64,000 nucleotides of DNA from WHSW01 sp963749365 (GTDB lineage Bacteria; Actinomycetota; Thermoleophilia; Solirubrobacterales; 70-9). The notes beneath the pieces were generated by a model. That model was not told the DNA's origin, did not search any database, and saw only the letters and a list, made by a program, of their open reading frames with translations. Of this stretch, positions 34,467 to 43,145 are shown one piece after another; position 1 is the stretch's first letter; every line of letters begins with the position of its first letter. The position numbers and the translations under genes were made by a program. The DNA is taken from the NCBI GenBank assembly GCA_963749365.1, contig CAVVME010000003.1, forward strand, positions 1 through 64,000, in the 5' to 3' direction.

Positions 34467-35230
34467 GCACCGCGCAGATCCGCTTTCTCACCCTCTGGCG
34501 GCGCGAGGTCAGCCGCTTTATGAAGATCAAGAAGCAGACGATCGGCGCGCCCCTGCTCGAGACCTTCCTCTACATCTCCGTCTTCGGCGCCGCGCTCGGC
34601 TCGCGGATCGACGAGCTGCACGGGATCGACTACGTCGTCTTCGTGATCCCCGGCCTGATCATGATGGCCTGGGCGATCAACGCCTTCTCCAACAACTCCT
34701 CCTCGATCCTGCAGCAGAAGTTCCAGGGCGCGATCCAGGACCAGCTCTCCTCCCCGGCCTCGCCGCTGGAGCTGCTGCTCGCGTTCTCGCTCGGCGGCTT
34801 CATGCGCGGGCTGGTCGTCGCGGTGCTGACCTTCACCGCCGCGTCGCTGCTCGTCGACCTCCCGGTCGACCACATCCTCGTCCTCGTTCCGGCGCTGTTT
34901 CTGGTCGGCTTCTTCTTCGCCCAACTCGGGGTCCTGGTTGGCGTCCGAGCGGAGCAGTTCGACGACGTCGCGATTGCCCAGACCTTCGTGCTCACGCCGC
35001 TGATCTTCCTCGGCGGCGTCTTCTACTCCGCCTCCCTGCTGCCCGAGCCGTTTCAGACCCTGACCCACTTCAACCCTGTCTACTACATGATCAACCTCGT
35101 CCGCTACGGCTTCCTCGGCTTCACCGAGGCCAGCGTGGCGCTATCGCTACTCGCGCTCGCGGCCGCAACGGCCGCCCTGTTCGCGGCCAACCTGCGCCTG
35201 TTCTCGAGGGGGTACAAGCTGCGGGCATAG
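34463..35230 (+). CDS. ABC-2 type transporter permease
   Basis: This 255 aa protein has six hydrophobic segments (FLYISVFGAALGSRI, VVFVIPGLIMMAWAI, FMRGLVVAVLTFTAASLLV, HILVLVPALFLVGFFFA, FVLTPLIFLGGVFYSASLL, SLLALAAATAALFAANL) and the ABC-2 motif LEPFQTLTHFNPVYYMINLV-like near residue 195 (PEPFQTLTHFNPVYYMI). It pairs with the overlapping ATPase. Exporters of this type carry lipids, polysaccharide precursors or drugs. Confidence 0.92.
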   Translation: MSTAQIRFLTLWRREVSRFMKIKKQTIGAPLLETFLYISVFGAALGSRIDELHGIDYVVFVIPGLIMMAWAINAFSNNSSSILQQKFQGAIQDQLSSPASPLELLLAFSLGGFMRGLVVAVLTFTAASLLVDLPVDHILVLVPALFLVGFFFAQLGVLVGVRAEQFDDVAIAQTFVLTPLIFLGGVFYSASLLPEPFQTLTHFNPVYYMINLVRYGFLGFTEASVALSLLALAAATAALFAANLRLFSRGYKLRA

Positions 35231-35264
35231 CTACCGCGCGCTCCCCCGCTTGCCGGAAACGACG

Positions 35265-35480
35265 ATGGCGCGACCCGCAGCTGTTGGTCCGCGTCGCCCC
35301 GAGGGCTACCGCCGGCTGCGCGAGATCGCCGAGGCGCGCAGCGTCAGCATGTCGCGCTGCGTGCGTCAGCTCGTCGACGAGGCCGCCGTCGACCCCGCCC
35401 TTCCTCGCACGAGCGCGAGACTTTGCGAACAGGGGGCGGGGTTAGGGACGGTCTCCCACGCGAAGTGGGTGGTCGCCTAG
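35265..35480 (+). CDS. Possible small DNA-binding-like protein (uncertain)
   Basis: The frame MARPAAVGPRRPEGYRRLRE, IAEARSVSMSRCVRQLVDEA could be a ribbon-helix-helix-like segment, but the rest (SARLCEQGAGLGTVSHAKWV) is not recognisable. It may be a remnant rather than a gene. Confidence 0.3.
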   Translation: MARPAAVGPRRPEGYRRLREIAEARSVSMSRCVRQLVDEAAVDPALPRTSARLCEQGAGLGTVSHAKWVVA

Positions 35481-35519
35481 CTGCCGAGTGGCAAGCTGCG
35501 AAAAACGCGAGGGAATCGA

Positions 35520-35690
35520 ATGGAAGAGCCCGAGATAGCAACTCGCGAGGAAGTGCTCCAGATGCTGACCGAGAAGGCGCGCAAGGGCCAGACCGGTGCG
35601 ATGATCGCGCTCGAGCGGGCGCTGCGGGTGGCCGAAGTGAAGGAACGCGAAGCACTCGATCACGAGCTAGATCGCATCCTGACCAAGTGA
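35520..35690 (+). CDS. Small helical protein, 56 aa
   Basis: ATG 35520 gives MEEPEIATREEVLQMLTEKA, RKGQTGAMIALERALRVAEV, KEREALDHELDRILTK. It is amphipathic-helical and charged, with codon use like its surroundings. Short proteins with EVLQ.LT..AR.G...AM.ALERAL are common near phage-derived islands in actinobacteria; the function is not known. Confidence 0.55.
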   Translation: MEEPEIATREEVLQMLTEKARKGQTGAMIALERALRVAEVKEREALDHELDRILTK

Positions 35691-35902
35691 AGCCGGTCGA
35701 AGTTCACCCGCGAATACTTCGGAATGTTCCCGGTGGCGACGAGCAGGTTGCTGTCCGTCCTGCGCGGGACGTCGCGGGTGAGCTGGCGCCGCAGGCGCCG
35801 CGAGCGATTCAACTCGCACCTGGTCCAGGGCGAGGCCGTGGGCGAGGAGATCCGACCGACCGCGGCGAGGGCAAGGCGTTCCTGTAGCGCGACTCGTACC
35901 GA

Positions 35903-37258
35903 CTACGGCCCGAACGCGGCTTGGATGACGTTGCTCGTCGAGCTGCCGGCCTCCCAGGCCGCGACGGCGCTGCCACCCGGGCTGACCGCGACCTGCGGGT
36001 AGATCGAGTCCTGACCGGGGGCCGAGAGCGCCGCGGCTGGACCGAGGACCCCGGCGGCCGATCGGGCTCGCGCCTGGACGAGGACGTTGCCCGAGGTGTC
36101 CTCCTCCATCCAGACGAAGACCGAGTCACCGTCGCTGTCGACGCCGACCTGGGGCAGCGGCAACTCGGGTGAGCCGGAGGCGATCGGGCCGGTCAGGTCC
36201 TCGATCGCGGCCAGGGCGCCGCCTGCGTCTCGCGCCCGGGCTTGGACACGATTGAGCCCGTTGTCGACACGCCACCAGGTGAATACGGCGTTGCCGGAAG
36301 CATCGACGCCGAGCTGCGGATTGAACGCGCTGTTCGGGCCGGCGGAGAGACCCTGGACCGGGCTCAGCGTCCCGTCGGCGGCCCGCGCCCGGGCCTGGAT
36401 CCGCCACAGCGAACCGTTGAAGCGCTGCCAGGCGAAGACCGCGTCGCCGTCGGCGTCGACTGCGACCTGGGCGCCGCCCGCGCTCTGGCCGGCGCCCGAG
36501 AGCGTCTGCACGCCGCCGAGCGTCCCGGCCGAGGATCGCGCCCGCGCCTGGACTCGGTAGTCGGTTCCGTCGAAGCGCTGCCAGGTCAAGACGGCGTCGC
36601 CGTCGGCGTCGACGGCGACCTGGGCGCCGTCCGCGTGCTGGCCCGCGCCGGAGAGGGTCTGGACCGCGCTCAGCGACCCGGCCGCGGTCCGTCCTCGCGC
36701 CTGGATGCGGTTGTTGGTGCCGTCGAGGCGGGTCCAGGCGAAGACCGCGTCGCCGTCGGCGTCGATCGCGACCTGCGGCTCCCCCGCGTCCTGGCCGGCG
36801 CCCGACAGGGTCTGCACAGGGCTCAGCGCGCCGTTAGCGGCCCGCGCCCGCGCCTGGATACGGTAGTTGGCGCCGTCCCAGCGCGTCCACGTGAAGACGG
36901 CGTCCCCGTCGGCGTCGACGGCGACCTGCGAACTGAACCTGTCGGCAACCCCGGCTGAAGTTGAGAGGTTCGGACCCCCGCTCCACGTGCCGTCGGCCCA
37001 GCGGGTCCTGGTCTGGATGCGGTTGCACTCGCATCCGGAAATCTCCAACGCGGTCCAGACGAAGACCGCGTCGCCGTCGGCGTCGATCGCGACCTGGGGG
37101 GCCGTCGCCGGGCTGCCCGAGACGTCGACCGGCCCCGTCCACGCCGCCCGCGCGGGAGCCGCGAGCACGACCGCGGCCAGCAGCGACGCGCAGACGAAGG
37201 CCAGGCTCTGGCCGCCCCGTCTCGCCGTCCTCCCGAAGCGCCTCGATGACCTACGCAT
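35903..37258 (-). CDS. Secreted protein with eight ~50-residue propeller-type repeats
   Basis: ATG 37258 gives a Tat/Sec-like signal (MRRSSRRFGRTARRGG, hydrophobic core, PARAA). It is followed by eight repeats on the pattern PQVAIDADGDAVFAWTR, DG...RIQARARAA.G.LS.V, QTLSGAGQ. The DADGD loops look Ca2+-binding and the repeats would close an eight-bladed beta-propeller. Repeats 2-5 are most alike, suggesting recent duplication; repeat 1 carries a CEC insertion (ISGCECNRIQ). There is no anchor, so it is likely extracellular. The ligand is unknown. Confidence 0.82.
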   Translation of the reverse strand: MRRSSRRFGRTARRGGQSLAFVCASLLAAVVLAAPARAAWTGPVDVSGSPATAPQVAIDADGDAVFVWTALEISGCECNRIQTRTRWADGTWSGGPNLSTSAGVADRFSSQVAVDADGDAVFTWTRWDGANYRIQARARAANGALSPVQTLSGAGQDAGEPQVAIDADGDAVFAWTRLDGTNNRIQARGRTAAGSLSAVQTLSGAGQHADGAQVAVDADGDAVLTWQRFDGTDYRVQARARSSAGTLGGVQTLSGAGQSAGGAQVAVDADGDAVFAWQRFNGSLWRIQARARAADGTLSPVQGLSAGPNSAFNPQLGVDASGNAVFTWWRVDNGLNRVQARARDAGGALAAIEDLTGPIASGSPELPLPQVGVDSDGDSVFVWMEEDTSGNVLVQARARSAAGVLGPAAALSAPGQDSIYPQVAVSPGGSAVAAWEAGSSTSNVIQAAFGP

Positions 37259-37952
37259 GAGTTCCCTTCTCCGGAGCCGGCAAACGACGCAAAATGCTCC
37301 CCGATCCGGGGCAGGGCGCGCATGAGCAGTTCCCGCAGGTCGGCGCCGGGGCATACTGTCAAGGGGGTGCTCGGAAGCCCCACCATGGAAACCCGTTGCG
37401 CTTCCGATGCAATGCCGGCTTCTTGGTCAGGCGCGCCGAAGAATCCGCCGGCTAAGAGTCTCCCCCCTCGTTGACCCCGGCTGTAGGCGTGCGTGACCGC
37501 GCAAGCTGGGGCCCTAGTGATAGAGCTAGATCCGGACTCCTGAACGGAGCATAGATCCGGACTCCTGAACGGAGCAGAACTTCTCCGTCCGCCCCGAACG
37601 GAGATTGGTACGCCAGGCGTCGGCGCCGCTGGATCGAGTCGACTAGTGCTCCTCGAAAGGGCGCAGCCCGACCTCCCGTTCCTGGCCCCGCTGCGAGAAG
37701 AGCTGACCAAGCTTGAAGGCAGGGTGAAAGGCCCAGAGCGCGTCAGTTAGCGGGCTCGGATCCGAGACGCGACGCGGCCTCGGCATCCCCCTGAGGAATC
37801 CTTCCGGAGGGATTACCGGGAGAGACCGCATCGCTTGCTCACTCCCCCGATGCCCACTTCCACGCCGGAGTAGCGACCTCGATTCTCGCCGTCCTCGGTC
37901 CTCGTTTGTTGCGCGGTCGTAAGCCCGGTAGCCAATCGCCGCTATGAGCGAA
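37259..37952. other. Intergenic stretch with tandem duplication and repeat A
   Basis: About 690 bp. A perfect head-to-tail duplication of a 25 bp unit (TAGATCCGGACTCC...) occupies 37527-37576. CTCCGT...ACGGAG can form a hairpin at 37583-37603. The block GCCGCTGGATCGAGTCGA (near 37629) recurs near 43640. Repeat A fills 37736-37951. On the minus strand the frame upstream of repeat A (HPAFKLGQLFSQRGQEREVG) may be another gene remnant. Confidence 0.5.
37736..37951 (+). repeat. Dispersed ~216 bp repeat, copy A
   Basis: This block matches 43198-43415 in the same orientation with only about a dozen substitutions and a few 1-2 bp indels. It opens with GTCAGTTAGCGGGCTCGGAT and a CTCGGATCCGAG palindrome, contains AGGAATCCTTCCGGAGGGAT, and ends GCCAATCGCCGCTATGAGCG. 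No transposase-like frame or terminal repeat is evident. Confidence 0.85.
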
Positions 37953-38351
37953 CTACTCCGACAGCCCGGCGGCTTCGAGGGCTTCGGCCCGCTCGTTGAA
38001 GTTGTGCCAGCGAGCGATCTTCCCCTCTCGGATCGTGAAGACGTGCGCGTCCGTCTGGTCAATCTCGATGCCGCTGCCTGCCCCACGACCGACGAGGTGA
38101 AGCGAAGCCAAAACACCATCGTTCGTGTCCGCGACCTCAACGACGTCCGCATGGTGAAACTCCCACGCGGCGAGGAACGCCTCGGCCCAACGTCTCAACT
38201 CGGCATGACCGTGGAAGGGGCCAGGTTCGGGGACGTCAGGCGGGAAGACGACCTCGCACGCGGAGTCGAAGAGGGCGAGCACCCCGTCGATGTCGCTGCG
38301 GTTCCAAGCGTCGACGAGCTGGTGCACGATCGCGTGGCTCTCGGTCGACAT
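37953..38351 (-). CDS. SnoaL/NTF2-like protein
   Basis: This intact 132 aa cone-shaped alpha+beta protein has AIVHQLVDAWNRSDIDGVLA, LFDSACEVVFPPDVPEPGPF, HGHAELRRWAEAFLAAWE, and the C-terminal strand HVFTIREGKIARWHNFNERA. These are the hallmarks of SnoaL-like ketosteroid-isomerase-fold proteins. ATG 38351 (MSTESHAIV) is chosen because the upstream frame is not conserved-looking. Its stop abuts repeat A. Confidence 0.85.
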   Translation of the reverse strand: MSTESHAIVHQLVDAWNRSDIDGVLALFDSACEVVFPPDVPEPGPFHGHAELRRWAEAFLAAWEFHHADVVEVADTNDGVLASLHLVGRGAGSGIEIDQTDAHVFTIREGKIARWHNFNERAEALEAAGLSE

Positions 38352-38471
38352 CGCCCGCGCAGTATCTCGCCCGGGTGTGGGGGACGACCTCGACGCCGGA
38401 TCCCAGGGACCGCCAAGGGGGGCAAGCCGCGATGTGTAACGGATTGCCGGTGCGGCACGGATCACCGGCGC

Positions 38472-38636
38472 TCAGTCCTCGTCCTCACCTCTCAGCTCGA
38501 GCAGATCGGCGTGCAGGCTGTCGATCAACTCGCGAAGCTCCGGGTCGCCCCGCTGGTCGGCTAGCTCGAGCACGTCGGCGGCGAACTCCGCCAGCCGCAT
38601 CGTCTCGAAGGCGTCGGTGATCGTGACGACGACCAT
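38472..38636 (-). CDS. Small acidic hypothetical protein, 54 aa
   Basis: The frame MVVVTITDAFETMRLAEFAA, DVLELADQRGDPELRELIDS, LHADLLELRGEDED is a plausible short helical protein. No family is recognised. A longer start reaching upstream (VDDPADATIRIEPT) is possible. Confidence 0.45.
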   Translation of the reverse strand: MVVVTITDAFETMRLAEFAADVLELADQRGDPELRELIDSLHADLLELRGEDED

Positions 38637-38783
38637 GGTGGGCTCGATTCTGATGGTGGCGTCGGCCGGATCGTCAACGCGGCGGCTTAGCTGATGGAGC
38701 TACCTAAGCCACCGCGCCAGCGGGTCCGGCGCAACGCCGGACAACCGCAGTTCATACCTTTAGCCCGAAGATCGAACGAAGTC

Positions 38784-38894
38784 CTAGTTCCGACCGAGTT
38801 GCTCGAGGTCGCGGGTTCCGCAGTCGTCGTAGTCCGCCTGAGCCGGGTTCGGCAGCATCGCCGCAGCCGCCAGAGCCAAGCCCGCAACTGCCAT
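38784..38894 (-). CDS. Short signal-peptide-like peptide
   Basis: MAVAGLALAAAAMLPNPAQA-DYDDCGTRDLEQLGRN looks like a Sec signal peptide with a 16-residue mature end. It could be a truncated or frameshifted secreted protein. Confidence 0.3.
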   Translation of the reverse strand: MAVAGLALAAAAMLPNPAQADYDDCGTRDLEQLGRN

Positions 38895-38901
38895 CGCCCG
38901 C

Positions 38902-39270
38902 TCAGTCCGAGTTGGCCAAGTCCTCAGCGACGGCAGCTGCCTCGCCGAGCTTTTCAACGAACCAGAACCGGGGGAACTCGTCGACCACCGCCTCGAGCTC
39001 GTCGGCAACGTGGCCGGGCGCAACGACGAATCGATTGGGCTTTGCGCGGGCCATCTTCCAATCCACCGGAGAGAGGGGGACGCGCTCCGGGCAATCCCGC
39101 TGCCAGCACTCGCACCGAAAGCCGGTTGTCTCGTCGGGGCCGCTCACCCACTCGGCGCGGCGCTCGTTCAGACTTCTCGACCAGGCCTGGTTATACGCGA
39201 TGCGCTCGTCCCGGGAGCCGAACGGCATTTGGAACGCATCGGCCACCGACCTGAATCTAGCGCTGCTCAC
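38902..39270 (-). CDS. Conserved hypothetical with CEC-x4-DC motif
   Basis: This 122 aa protein has FGSRDERIAYNQAWSRSLNE, FRCECWQRDCPERVPLSPVD and RFVVAPGHVADELEAVVDEF, followed by FWFVEKLGEA. The CEC...DC cluster followed by R-x-F-V-V-x-P-G-H is a pattern I recognise from many actinobacterial proteins of unknown function, where the cysteines probably bind zinc. The function is unassigned. Confidence 0.7.
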   Translation of the reverse strand: MSSARFRSVADAFQMPFGSRDERIAYNQAWSRSLNERRAEWVSGPDETTGFRCECWQRDCPERVPLSPVDWKMARAKPNRFVVAPGHVADELEAVVDEFPRFWFVEKLGEAAAVAEDLANSD

Positions 39271-39453
39271 ACAGCCCGGCTTCGACGGCAGCAGCCCGCG
39301 CCGGGGGGAGGGGTCGCAGACGTGGAATCGCTTGCTCCGCAGACCCCACCTCCACCAGGTGCCCGGGGTACGCCTGACTGCTACGCCCTGACCGCGGCCC
39401 GCGACAGGCGTTCCCGATCGAGCCGAGCCTGGGGGAGTCTCCAGGGACGGGTC

Positions 39454-40260
39454 CTACTGCTGTAGGTCGACCTCGAGCGGCGAGTGATCGCTGAGCCCCT
39501 GGTCGCGCCATTCGTGGTGATACACGGCCGCGACGGGGCGCAGCTCCTTTGACGCAAAGAGATGATCCAGGCGCCAACCGCCACCATGGCCGGCTATGCG
39601 CCGCCATGTCCAGCTCGGCTCCTTGCTCGCGTAGCCGTGCAGGGCTCGAAAGGCATCCTCGTAGCCCACCTCTCGCAGCCCCGGAACAACGCCCAGCTCA
39701 GCCTGATCCCATTCGGGTCCGCGATCGGGGCGAAGGCGGCCCTGCGAGTCGCGTGCGAACGAGATCACCTCACCGCTCGGTAGCTCGCGGCGCGGGGTAT
39801 TGAGATCCCCGCAGAGCACGCGCGGAGCCGGCGGCCCGCTGGCGAGCCCGCTGCGGATTGCCTCCAAGGTCCGGACCTTGACCCACCCGTTGGCCGCGTT
39901 CGGGACGTGAACGCTGTGAATCTCCACGGCGCCGGTGTCCGCCGAAGCCGCCGTGGCCGCGAGGGTGGTCTCCAGCCACGGCACGGGCAGCCTCATCGAG
40001 GCATCTGTCAGCGGAGCACGTGCGCTGAGAAGGACCCCTGTGCGTCGCCGAGCTGCCGGCTGCCGGCCGGGGTCGGCGTCATCGAGCGAGGCGCGGATGT
40101 GAGTCATTCCGAACGTTGCGAGCGCGGCCCTCCACAATGGGAGGGTGCGTCCGGTGATCTCCTGAAGCGCGACCACGTCCGGTTCGCGACCCGCTAGCGC
40201 GGCAGCCTGTTCGACCAGACGCGCGCTGAGCCGCGCGACATTCCAGCTCACGATCCGCAC
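39454..40260 (-). CDS. Endonuclease/exonuclease/phosphatase family protein
   Basis: MRIVSWNVARLSARLVEQAA carries the first EEP motif (SWN). Others follow: DVVALQEITGRTLP (catalytic Glu), EIHSVHVPNAANGW, VLCGDLNTPRREL (GDLN), the C-terminal WRLDHLFASKEL (DHLF) and DQGLSDHSPLEVDL (SDH). All metal and catalytic residues are intact in 268 aa. It should hydrolyse a phosphodiester in DNA, a nucleotide or a phospholipid headgroup; the exact substrate is open. Confidence 0.9.
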   Translation of the reverse strand: MRIVSWNVARLSARLVEQAAALAGREPDVVALQEITGRTLPLWRAALATFGMTHIRASLDDADPGRQPAARRRTGVLLSARAPLTDASMRLPVPWLETTLAATAASADTGAVEIHSVHVPNAANGWVKVRTLEAIRSGLASGPPAPRVLCGDLNTPRRELPSGEVISFARDSQGRLRPDRGPEWDQAELGVVPGLREVGYEDAFRALHGYASKEPSWTWRRIAGHGGGWRLDHLFASKELRPVAAVYHHEWRDQGLSDHSPLEVDLQQ

Positions 40261-40415
40261 TCGGAGAGCCTACGGGCCAGGTCTATCCAGTTCGCGAGCC
40301 TCCGGCGCCAGACGCCCGGATTCGTGCCACTCCGACCGGTTAGACCGCGGGGTGGACCCGCAGCACGAGCCTTGGGGACTCTGCTCGAGCCGGAAGGCCC
40401 AGCCCACAGCCCGAG

Positions 40416-40634
40416 TCAGACCAGCGTGAGGTAGCTCATGTGCTCGTACCAGTCCGGGGCCAATCGGCGTAGGGCGTGAAGCAGAGCGTCGGCGTCAAGG
40501 GTTCCCGCGCCGAGGTCGTAGGCACGCCGGCTCTCGCTGCGGACGGACGGGGGCATCCCCGTTTCTCGCTCGAGGCGGTCGAGGATCTGGCGGCCTCGCG
40601 CGCTGCGCGTGCTGAACTCGACCTGGTCGCCCAT
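40416..40634 (-). CDS. Small hypothetical protein, 72 aa
   Basis: ATG 40634 gives MGDQVEFSTRSARGRQILDR, LERETGMPPSVRSESRRAYD, DADALLHALRRLAPDWYEHM. It is charged and helical. No family is recognised. Confidence 0.45.
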   Translation of the reverse strand: MGDQVEFSTRSARGRQILDRLERETGMPPSVRSESRRAYDLGAGTLDADALLHALRRLAPDWYEHMSYLTLV

Positions 40635-40810
40635 CAAATATTGTGCTACCCGTTTGAAGCCATCAGCAAACGTCTGACCAGCCCGAGATCGCGGCGCAAT
40701 TTCGGGTAGGAGGACACCACTCGACGGGCGCTCGATCGGCAAGACGCGGTTCGAGGCGCCGCAACCAAGACCAGGGCGCAGCGGATTGCGGCCCCGGAGA
40801 GGAGGATGAG

Positions 40811-41083
40811 ATGCCGGCTTGGGTCCTGCAAGCGCTCTCGGCGGCAAGAAGGGTCCCGTGGCGCCGAGTAATCGCGGCGATCGTCTGGTTGAACACGCGC
40901 GGCAGGGAGTTTTGGGACCGTCTTAGCCCGGATGAGCGGCGTGAGCTCCGTGACTTGGCGGTCAAATCGAGGGGCAAGAGAGCGAACCTGACAGGGACCG
41001 ACGAGGACCGCTTGGTAGCTCTGTTCCTGAAGATTCGCCGCGCGCCGGATGGCACTGGCGGAGCCGCGGGAGCGTCGGGCTAG
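40811..41083 (+). CDS. Conserved hypothetical basic protein, 90 aa
   Basis: The sequence WRRVIAAIVWLNTRGREFWD, RLSPDERRELRDLAVKSRGK, RANLTGTDEDRLVALFLKIR has one N-terminal hydrophobic helix followed by a basic helical region. GAGAGGAGGA precedes the ATG. The pattern recurs in actinobacterial small proteins of unknown role. Confidence 0.65.
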   Translation: MPAWVLQALSAARRVPWRRVIAAIVWLNTRGREFWDRLSPDERRELRDLAVKSRGKRANLTGTDEDRLVALFLKIRRAPDGTGGAAGASG

Positions 41084-41266
41084 CTCGGACGCGCTGTACG
41101 ATTGCTCTTTCGGCTCCTCGCCCTCGAGCGGCGCGGAGCCCGAAGTCGGCCGGCCCGTCGGGGCAGGCCAGGCCTCGAACCGACCGGGGCGGACCCCCCT
41201 GGCTAGGTCGGTAACCCCGGCTCGTTTGGGAACCGACGGAGTTAGACGCTGAGGTCGACGCCCGAG

Positions 41267-42598
41267 CTACTCCGCCAAGGTTTGCAGCTCCGCCTGCTCC
41301 AGGCGGCCGTCGGGAAATCTGAGGTGGGCGTCGTCGCCGAGGCAGACGACGCCTTCGGGCTCGTCGTCATCCATGGCGATCGAGGCGATGAGGACGGCGG
41401 CGATGCGGTGCACATCGCGGACGACGCCGAGAGCGAGCAGGGTGCGGGTCTCGTTGGCGACGTCCCCGTCGCCGACGCGCAAGACGACTCGGATGTCCTC
41501 ATCGATGCCTCGGGCGGTCATCGAGGTGGAGATGTTCTCGAGGTCGTTGCCGGTGACTGCGGCGACCGCCCTAGCCCGGTGTAGCGAAAGCCGTCTCATC
41601 AGCGAGGGGTCCGATCCGCGTCCGATCACGATCGGCAGGCCGAGCTCGTGGGCGACACCGATCTGGCTGCCCTCCTTGTCTCTCTCGACCGCGACAACGG
41701 GGACGCCCGAGCCGCGTAGCAGGAGACATAGCCGCATCCCGACCTCGCCTAGGCCGACGACGACTACGTGGTCGCGGCGGGGGACGGCGCGTCCTCCGAC
41801 GAGGCCGGTCAGACGCCGCTCGACGACGCGGTTTACGAGCCCGGCCGTGAAGCTGGCCGCGAACACCAGCGCGATCAGCATCGTCATCGAAGTGAAGACC
41901 TTGTACCAGCCGGGACCGTCATCGACGTCGAGGTTGGGATCGACGGTGACCAAAGTCTTGGCCGAGCCATAGAACGCGTCGACGAACGAGTTGTCGAGCA
42001 CCGGCATCGCGGTGATCGTCTCGAGCATGAAGACCGCGACCAGTCCTATAGCGCCGTAGAGGAGGAGGCCGGCGCTCTTGTCGTAGGGCGTAAACAGCGC
42101 GCGCGCCAGCGCTTCGAGGCGGTGCGCCTTCAGCTGCGGAACGGACTCCTCCTCCAGCTCGTCGCCGTTCTCGATCAGCAGGACCGGCTCGTCGCCGTCG
42201 ACGCTGAGCGCCGTCGCACGCTCGTCGATGCAGGGTCCGGCCAGCGACGGGGCCACGATGTCGGCGAGCGAAGTCACGTGCGTGTTCGGAAGCTCGCCGG
42301 CGACCTGCTCGGCCATCGTCTCGTCGAAGATCGTCAGCACGAGCGGCGCCTCCTCGCTGATTGAGCGCACGATCAGCGCCATCCGCAGAACGACGGCGTC
42401 GTCCCGCGCGACCACGGCGACCGAGCCGACCGACCTGTCCTCGAGCGCCTCACGGACCTCCTCCTCGTCCGGCTGCCCGAGGCGCTCGACGTCGGCGCCG
42501 GCCGACTCGAGCGCGGTCGCGACCTCGTCGCTCAGGTCGCCGTCGCCGATCACGAGGACAGTGCGCGCGCCCTCTTGCCCCGCCTCGCTCACCGCCAT
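41267..42598 (-). CDS. TrkA-N/RCK-type ion-channel-like protein (CASTOR/POLLUX-like)
   Basis: This 443 aa protein is laid out as an N-terminal Rossmann domain (VLVIGDGDLSDEVATALESA), a central membrane part of two or three helices (LLLYGAIGLVAVFMLETI, VFTSMTMLIALVFAASFTAG) flanking a re-entrant segment (FYGSAKTLVTVDPN), and a C-terminal TrkA-N domain (HVVVVGLGEVGMRLCLLLRG, NAD-type GxGxxG; RAVAAVTGNDLENIST). K+ channels have TVGYG at the filter; here it reads TLVTVDP, so the ion is doubtful. ATG 42598 (MAVSEAG) is preferred over 42619. Confidence 0.8.
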   Translation of the reverse strand: MAVSEAGQEGARTVLVIGDGDLSDEVATALESAGADVERLGQPDEEEVREALEDRSVGSVAVVARDDAVVLRMALIVRSISEEAPLVLTIFDETMAEQVAGELPNTHVTSLADIVAPSLAGPCIDERATALSVDGDEPVLLIENGDELEEESVPQLKAHRLEALARALFTPYDKSAGLLLYGAIGLVAVFMLETITAMPVLDNSFVDAFYGSAKTLVTVDPNLDVDDGPGWYKVFTSMTMLIALVFAASFTAGLVNRVVERRLTGLVGGRAVPRRDHVVVVGLGEVGMRLCLLLRGSGVPVVAVERDKEGSQIGVAHELGLPIVIGRGSDPSLMRRLSLHRARAVAAVTGNDLENISTSMTARGIDEDIRVVLRVGDGDVANETRTLLALGVVRDVHRIAAVLIASIAMDDDEPEGVVCLGDDAHLRFPDGRLEQAELQTLAE

Positions 42599-42937
42599 GA
42601 CGTTACGGCGTGGCGGCACAGGCCGGTGTCGCGGTCCCGGGGGCGCGTGGTCAGGGATCGCCCCGATCTGTGCCGGCGGATCAGGCGTTCATCCGGCTGG
42701 CCCTAGTTTCGGTGCGTCTCGACGACGTCTCCGTTCCCGTCCAGACACGCGGTGGACTCATTGGACGCAACAGTCGGTACCAGAGAGTCCAGGTGGTCGC
42801 CCGTCAAGAAAACCTCGCTGAACGGCAAGGTTTCCGTAAGCGGCCTGAAAGCTTTAACCGAGCCGGGGGCCCAATAGGGGCCCGCCGCAACCAGGTGTTT
42901 GCATCCGCGGTCCAGGGCGAGCCTAGGCTCGAAGTGT
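42599..42937. other. Intergenic stretch, nothing recognised
   Basis: About 340 bp upstream of the channel-like gene. I see no coding signal, hairpin or repeat in it. Confidence 0.4.
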
Positions 42938-43145
42938 ATGACTGACGAGACCGAGCTCACCGCTCTCAACGTCCGAGGCAAGCAGCCGCTCAATGGGCTT
43001 GAGGCCGACTACCAGATCGCGCCGTGGCGAACTAAACGCGACAACCGGAGCCCGCATCTACCGGGTGAAGGCTGAGATGGCGGTAGCGATGCTCGATCAG
43101 CTCGACTCGACCTGGCGAGAGCATGTGACGCAGGTGCCGCGGTAG
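42938..43145 (+). CDS. Small hypothetical protein (one frameshift)
   Basis: MTDETELTALNVRGKQPLNG, LEADYQIAPWRTKRDN, then with a one-base change near 43040 TGARIYRVKAEMAVAMLDQL, DSTWREHVTQVPR and stop. Both halves have sensible composition, so a ~68 aa protein is likely. No family is recognised. It ends 53 bp before repeat B. Confidence 0.4.

Noticed and set aside
35903..37258. Long plus-strand frame antisense to the propeller gene (36242-36958)
   Set aside because: It mirrors the repeat structure of the real gene and has no start site or known family; it is a shadow caused by GC-rich codon use.
37736..37951. Repeat A/B as an insertion sequence
   Set aside because: Too short for a transposase, with no terminal inverted repeats or obvious target duplications.
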